Origin: 38-11 sp927435965
Lineage (GTDB): Bacteria; Bacillota; Clostridia; Tissierellales; Dethiosulfatibacteraceae
Assembly (NCBI GenBank): GCA_927435965.1
Contig: CAKMKB010000080.1
Coordinates: 1 to 10,505 of the forward strand
Reading direction: 5' to 3'
Length of the DNA stretch: 10,505 nucleotides
The notes beneath the pieces were generated by a model that searched no databases, was not told the DNA's origin, and worked only from the letters and a program-made list of their open reading frames with translations. Positions 7,553 to 10,505 of the stretch are shown piece by piece. Numbering within the stretch: the first letter of the stretch is position 1; every line of letters begins with the position of its first letter. A program made the translations under genes and the position numbers.

Positions 7553-9748
7553 ATGAGCGAAGAAAAAAAATGTCCAGTGACAGGCATGACTAAGCATAAA
7601 ATTGCAGGAGGTGGCACAACGAATCGTGATTGGTGGCCAAATCAGTTGAATTTAAAGATACTTCATCAGAACCCTGTGATGAGAAATCCCATGGGTGAAG
7701 AGTTCAACTACGCTGAGGAATTCAAGAAACTTGATCTAGATGCATTAAAGCAAGACTTATATGCTTTGATGACAGACTCACAGGATTGGTGGCCCGCAGA
7801 CTACGGTCATTATGGACCACTTTTCATTCGTATGGCATGGCACAGTGCAGGCACTTATCGAATGGGAGATGGTCGGGGTGGCGCAGGGGCAGGCAATCAA
7901 CGATTTGCACCTCTCAATAGCTGGCCGGACAATGTAAATCTAGATAAGGCTCGTAGGTTGCTATGGCCAATCAAGCAGAAATATGGCAAAAAGATTTCTT
8001 GGGCGGACCTTATGATTCTTACCGGAAATTGCGCATTGGAATCTATGGGGTTTAAGACCTTTGGATTTGCAGGTGGTCGTGAGGACATATGGGAGCCTGA
8101 AGAGGATGTTTATTGGGGCGAAGAAAGCGAATGGCTTGGTGACAAGCGTTATTCAGGTGATCGTGAACTCGAAAATCCATTAGCTGCAGTTCAGATGGGT
8201 CTAATTTATGTCAATCCGGAAGGGCCAAACGGTGAGCCTAGTGCAATTGCTTCTGGCAAAGATATACGCGAGACTTTTGCTCGGATGGCAATGAACGATG
8301 AGGAGACTGTTGCATTGATTGCAGGAGGTCATACCTTCGGGAAATGCCATGGCGCTGGTAGTCCAACGCATGTAGGCCCAGAGCCTGAGGCCGCAAGCAT
8401 AGAGGAACAGGGACTTGGTTGGAAGAATAGCATGGGAAGCGGTGTTGGTGGGGATACAATCTCAAGCGGTGTCGAAGGAGCCTGGACGCCAACACCAGTT
8501 AAATGGGACAATAGCTATTTAGACACACTATTTAATTATGATTGGGATCTTGTTAAAAGTCCTGCGGGAGCTTGGCAATGGACGCCAACTGATCCTGCTG
8601 CTGCAACCACAGTGCCGGATGCACATGATCCGACAAAAACCCATGCTCCAATGATGACTACAGCCGACCTTGCTTTGAGAATGGATCCTATTTATCGACC
8701 GATAGCAAAACATTTTCAACAGAATCCTGAGAAGCTAGAAGATGCTTTCGCTCGTGCATGGTTCAAACTGACTCATAGAGATATGGGGCCTATATCACGA
8801 TATCTTGGAAAGGAAGTGCCTTCTGAGGAATTGATTTGGCAAGATCCAGTGCCGGCAAATGTTCATGAGTTGATTGAACAAGAGGATATAGGAAAGATCA
8901 AAGGTAAAATAACCGATTCGGGTCTATCTATTTCTGAACTGGTTTATACTGCTTGGGCTTCAGCGTCGACTTTCCGTAATTCTGATAAGCGTGGTGGAGC
9001 GAATGGAGCAAGAATTCGCCTGGCACCACAAAAGGATTGGGAAGTTAACCAGCCAGAACAATTGAATGCTGTACTCCGAACACTTGAAGGTATAAGGGAT
9101 GGTTTTAATAGTTCACAGTCAGGATCCAAGAGGATTTCGTTGGCTGATATGATTGTTTTGGCTGGATGTGTAGGTATTGAAAATGCAGCTAAGAATGCAG
9201 GGATGGATATTTCAGTTCCTTTTATACCTGGTAGAACAGACGCATCTCAAGAACAAACTGATGTCGAAGCATTCGAAGTACTTGAACCTAAAGCAGATGG
9301 TTTCAGAAACTACAGTAAAGCTAAGTATGCCGTAACAACTGAAGAATTGCTGGTAGATCGCGCTCAATTACTGGGGTTGACTGCACCTGAAATGACTGTT
9401 CTTGTTGGCGGAATGAGAGTCTTGAATGCCAACTTTTATAAGTCGCAACATGGTGTTATGACCAAGAATCCGGAGAGTCTGACAAATGACTTCTTTGTCA
9501 ATCTGTTAGATATGAGTACCAAGTGGAATGCTTCTTCAGAAGATAAGGATATTTTTGATGGTAAAGATCGCAAGACTGGTGAACACAAATGGACTGGAAC
9601 TCGTGTTGACTTGATATTCGGTTCCAACTCAGAGTTAAGGGCAATTGCTGAGGTATATGCCAGTGAAGATGCTAAAGAGAAGTTTGTACACGATTTTGTG
9701 AAGGCTTGGAATAAGGTTATGAACGCAGATCGTTTCGATCTTGCTTAA
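7553..9748 (+). CDS. katG: Catalase-peroxidase KatG
   Basis: KatG is a cytoplasmic heme enzyme with both catalase and peroxidase activity that removes hydrogen peroxide. At 731 residues it has the full two-domain length. The N-terminal heme domain carries the distal triad R93, W96, H97 (RMAWHSAGTYR), the Trp-Tyr-Met crosslink residues W96, Y219 (LIYVNPEGP) and M245 (FARMAMNDEE), and proximal H260 in GGHTFGKCHGAG with W311 as its partner. The Asp of ADLALR (D372) completes the proximal set. The C-terminal degenerate domain runs from about 440 to the end. There is no signal peptide. AGGAGG lies 5 nt before the ATG. The gene stands alone, with its own promoter and a strong terminator. Of 33 Arg codons counted, 22 are CGN, whereas rdgB and the phosphodiesterase gene together have 1 of 17, which suggests horizontal acquisition. 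All catalytic residues are present, so it should be active. Confidence 0.97.
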   Translation: MSEEKKCPVTGMTKHKIAGGGTTNRDWWPNQLNLKILHQNPVMRNPMGEEFNYAEEFKKLDLDALKQDLYALMTDSQDWWPADYGHYGPLFIRMAWHSAGTYRMGDGRGGAGAGNQRFAPLNSWPDNVNLDKARRLLWPIKQKYGKKISWADLMILTGNCALESMGFKTFGFAGGREDIWEPEEDVYWGEESEWLGDKRYSGDRELENPLAAVQMGLIYVNPEGPNGEPSAIASGKDIRETFARMAMNDEETVALIAGGHTFGKCHGAGSPTHVGPEPEAASIEEQGLGWKNSMGSGVGGDTISSGVEGAWTPTPVKWDNSYLDTLFNYDWDLVKSPAGAWQWTPTDPAAATTVPDAHDPTKTHAPMMTTADLALRMDPIYRPIAKHFQQNPEKLEDAFARAWFKLTHRDMGPISRYLGKEVPSEELIWQDPVPANVHELIEQEDIGKIKGKITDSGLSISELVYTAWASASTFRNSDKRGGANGARIRLAPQKDWEVNQPEQLNAVLRTLEGIRDGFNSSQSGSKRISLADMIVLAGCVGIENAAKNAGMDISVPFIPGRTDASQEQTDVEAFEVLEPKADGFRNYSKAKYAVTTEELLVDRAQLLGLTAPEMTVLVGGMRVLNANFYKSQHGVMTKNPESLTNDFFVNLLDMSTKWNASSEDKDIFDGKDRKTGEHKWTGTRVDLIFGSNSELRAIAEVYASEDAKEKFVHDFVKAWNKVMNADRFDLA

Positions 9749-9769
9749 TTATTAAATCATATATGTTAA

Positions 9770-9820
9770 AAAACTCCTGGTATCCGAGATATAAATCGCG
9801 AATGCCAGGAGTTTTGTTTT
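9770..9820 (+). terminator. Hairpin terminator after katG, probably bidirectional
   Basis: An 11-bp perfect stem (AAAACTCCTGG at 9770-9780 with CCAGGAGTTTT at 9805-9815) is followed by a T-rich tail with one G. The 24-nt loop can pair further (CGAGAT with ATCGCG, one mismatch). It begins 21 nt after the katG stop. On the minus strand the same stem is followed by a run of Ts, so it could stop transcription from either side. Confidence 0.85.
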
Positions 9821-9844
9821 GTAATAGGGAAAGAACTGAGCATA

Positions 9845-9874
9845 TTGATTTTATCGACATTTTTGTGGTATAGT
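9845..9874 (+). promoter_or_regulatory. Candidate promoter upstream of nadE
   Basis: TTGATT (9845-9850) and TATAGT (9869-9874) are separated by 18 bp, downstream of the katG terminator and about 98 bp before nadE. A second -10-like TATAAT occurs at 9907-9912 without a recognisable -35. Either could drive nadE. In AT-rich DNA such matches are weak evidence. Confidence 0.4.
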
Positions 9875-9910
9875 TATAAAGAAATATTCATTCATACTGA
9901 TTAGTGTATA

Positions 9911-9936
9911 ATAAGATAAAATAAGATAAAATAAAA
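9911..9936 (+). repeat. Decamer tandem repeat upstream of nadE
   Basis: ATAAGATAAA occurs twice in tandem (9911-9920 and 9921-9930), followed by a degenerate partial third copy. It lies between the candidate promoter and the nadE ribosome binding site, so copy-number change would alter leader length or spacing. No function is established. Confidence 0.5.
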
Positions 9937-9971
9937 TATAGTTGAATTAGATGATGAGTCAGGAAGGTGGC

Positions 9972-10388
9972 ATGATGAAAAATATGAACTTTGTTAGGGT
10001 TGCAGCAGCCAATATTGATTTGAAGGTGGCGGATTGCAGTCATAATAAAAGAAAATTATTGGAAAAAATCAATGAGGCTTGGAATAAAGGAATTGAAATA
10101 ATAGCTTTTCCGGAATTAACCATCACCGGTTATACATGTGGAGATCTTTTTTTTCAAAAATTTTTATTGGGAGAAAGCGAGAGTGCTATTAAGGATATAA
10201 TGGAACTGACCTCTGATAAGGATATGCTGATTGCTATTAGTTTGCCCCGATTGATTATCACGGCACAATTGTACAGCTTATTGTTGAATTCGATAGGAGC
10301 ACCAATAGCAATCAGCATATCCTTATCAGAGGTCAGTTCCATTCTATCCTTAATAGCACTCTCGCTTTCTCCCAATAAAAATTTTTGA
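9972..10388 (+). CDS. nadE: Glutamine-dependent NAD+ synthetase, N-terminal fragment with chimeric tail
   Basis: NadE of this type makes NAD+ from deamido-NAD+ using ammonia released from glutamine by an N-terminal nitrilase-like domain. Residues 1-89 (9972-10238) are convincing: NFVRVAAANIDLKVA followed by FPELTITGYTCGDLFFQ, whose Glu48 is the expected first member of the Glu-Lys-Cys catalytic triad. After residue 89 the frame crosses into an inverted copy of its own sequence, and the last 49 residues (to the TGA at 10386) are antisense translation, not protein. The full enzyme is usually about 620-650 residues, so most of it is missing, including the Lys, the Cys and the whole synthetase domain. 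The start at 9972, or 9975, follows the AGGAAGGTGG stretch at 9961-9970; ATG 9951 lies upstream of that site and ATG 9984 is too far from it. As given, this reading frame cannot encode a working enzyme. Confidence 0.85.
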   Translation: MMKNMNFVRVAAANIDLKVADCSHNKRKLLEKINEAWNKGIEIIAFPELTITGYTCGDLFFQKFLLGESESAIKDIMELTSDKDMLIAISLPRLIITAQLYSLLLNSIGAPIAISISLSEVSSILSLIALSLSPNKNF

Positions 10389-10505
10389 AAAAAAAGATCT
10401 CCACATGTATAACCGGTGATTGTTAATTCCGGAAAAGCTATTATTTCAATTCCTTTATTCCAAGCCTCATTGATTTTTTCCAATAATTTTCTTTTATTAT
10501 GACTG
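10037..10505. repeat. Long inverted repeat (fold-back) inside nadE
   Basis: Bases 10037-10238 and 10304-10505 are reverse complements over 202 positions, with two mismatches (10121/10421, synonymous in nadE; 10198/10344, Ile versus Arg). The 65-bp spacer 10239-10303, read on the minus strand, continues nadE in frame with GAPIEFNNKLYNCAV and a further seven residues. The order is therefore A-B, then C, B and A inverted, with C the true downstream sequence. The right arm reaches the last base of the window, so its outer limit is not seen. There are no transposase genes, terminal repeats or target duplications. A fold-back chimera from amplification or assembly is the most likely cause. Confidence 0.95.
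10154..10504 (-). pseudogene. Inverted partial copy of nadE, open to the window edge
   Basis: On the minus strand the frame is open from 10504 and reads the nadE segment starting SHNKRKLLEKINEAW, through FPELTITGYTCGDLF and on to SDKDMLIAI. It then continues naturally through the spacer with GAPIEFNNKLYNCAV, the conserved stretch after the first amidase segment. It thus holds about 22 more genuine nadE residues than the plus-strand copy. Beyond 10239 it runs into the opposite arm and ends at a TGA (10154-10156) that mirrors the plus-strand stop. It has no start region or ribosome binding site here. It is best read as the other half of the inverted repeat, not as a separate gene. Confidence 0.75.

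Noticed and set aside
8238..8495. Minus-strand open frames inside katG (also 7897-8088, 8329-8511, 8528-8719, 8944-9129, 9436-9627)
   Set aside because: All are short shadows of katG with compositions explained by its codons.
10239..10388. A novel C-terminal domain fused to the NadE fragment
   Set aside because: The tail is the antisense translation of nadE's own inverted copy, with a stop that mirrors the one on the other strand.
10037..10505. Insertion sequence or phase-variable invertible segment
   Set aside because: No transposase or recombinase gene, terminal repeats or target duplication is visible, and the arms are ordinary nadE coding sequence.

Overview
The window looks like a piece of a low-GC Gram-positive chromosome, most likely Clostridia or a related Bacillota lineage. 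The evidence is the AT-rich sequence, strong AGGAGG-type ribosome binding sites, AGA/AGG-dominated arginine codons in most genes, a lipoprotein efflux adaptor, and the neighbouring rdgB and yfcE-type phosphoesterase genes. The genus cannot be named from the sequence alone.

Layout. Positions 2-1061 (+) hold the end of an rdgB/HAM1 nucleotide pyrophosphatase gene that overlaps a YfcE/MJ0936-type phosphodiesterase gene. From 7245 down to 1054 (-) runs a tight four-gene transcription unit: a MoeB/ThiF/HesA-type E1-like enzyme, histidyl-tRNA synthetase (hisS), an RND efflux lipoprotein adaptor, and a ~1007-residue RND permease whose stop codon overlaps the stop of the convergent phosphodiesterase gene. 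An extended -10 promoter at 7269-7277 fits the head of this unit. A divergent AT-rich region of about 300 bp separates it from a complete, apparently intact catalase-peroxidase gene, katG (7553-9748, +), which has its own extended -10 promoter, an excellent ribosome binding site and a strong hairpin terminator. katG uses mostly CGN arginine codons, unlike its neighbours, which suggests it was acquired horizontally.

From 9972 (+) begins a glutamine-dependent NAD+ synthetase gene (nadE). After 89 plausible codons the sequence folds back on itself: 10037-10238 is repeated in inverted orientation at 10304-10505 (200 of 202 positions match) around a 65-bp spacer. That spacer, read on the minus strand, is the natural continuation of nadE. 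This A-B-C'-B'-A' order is what a fold-back chimera (amplification or assembly artefact at a contig end) would give. A genuine inverted duplication that breaks nadE is the alternative.

Together the genes cover nucleotide-pool sanitation, efflux, translation, possible sulfur-carrier activation, peroxide defence and NAD synthesis. I see no mobile element, CRISPR array, tRNA or rRNA, and no convincing new multi-gene system. The unusual items are the fold-back at the right end, the codon contrast of katG, and the mixed operon joining an E1-like enzyme, a tRNA synthetase and an efflux pump.
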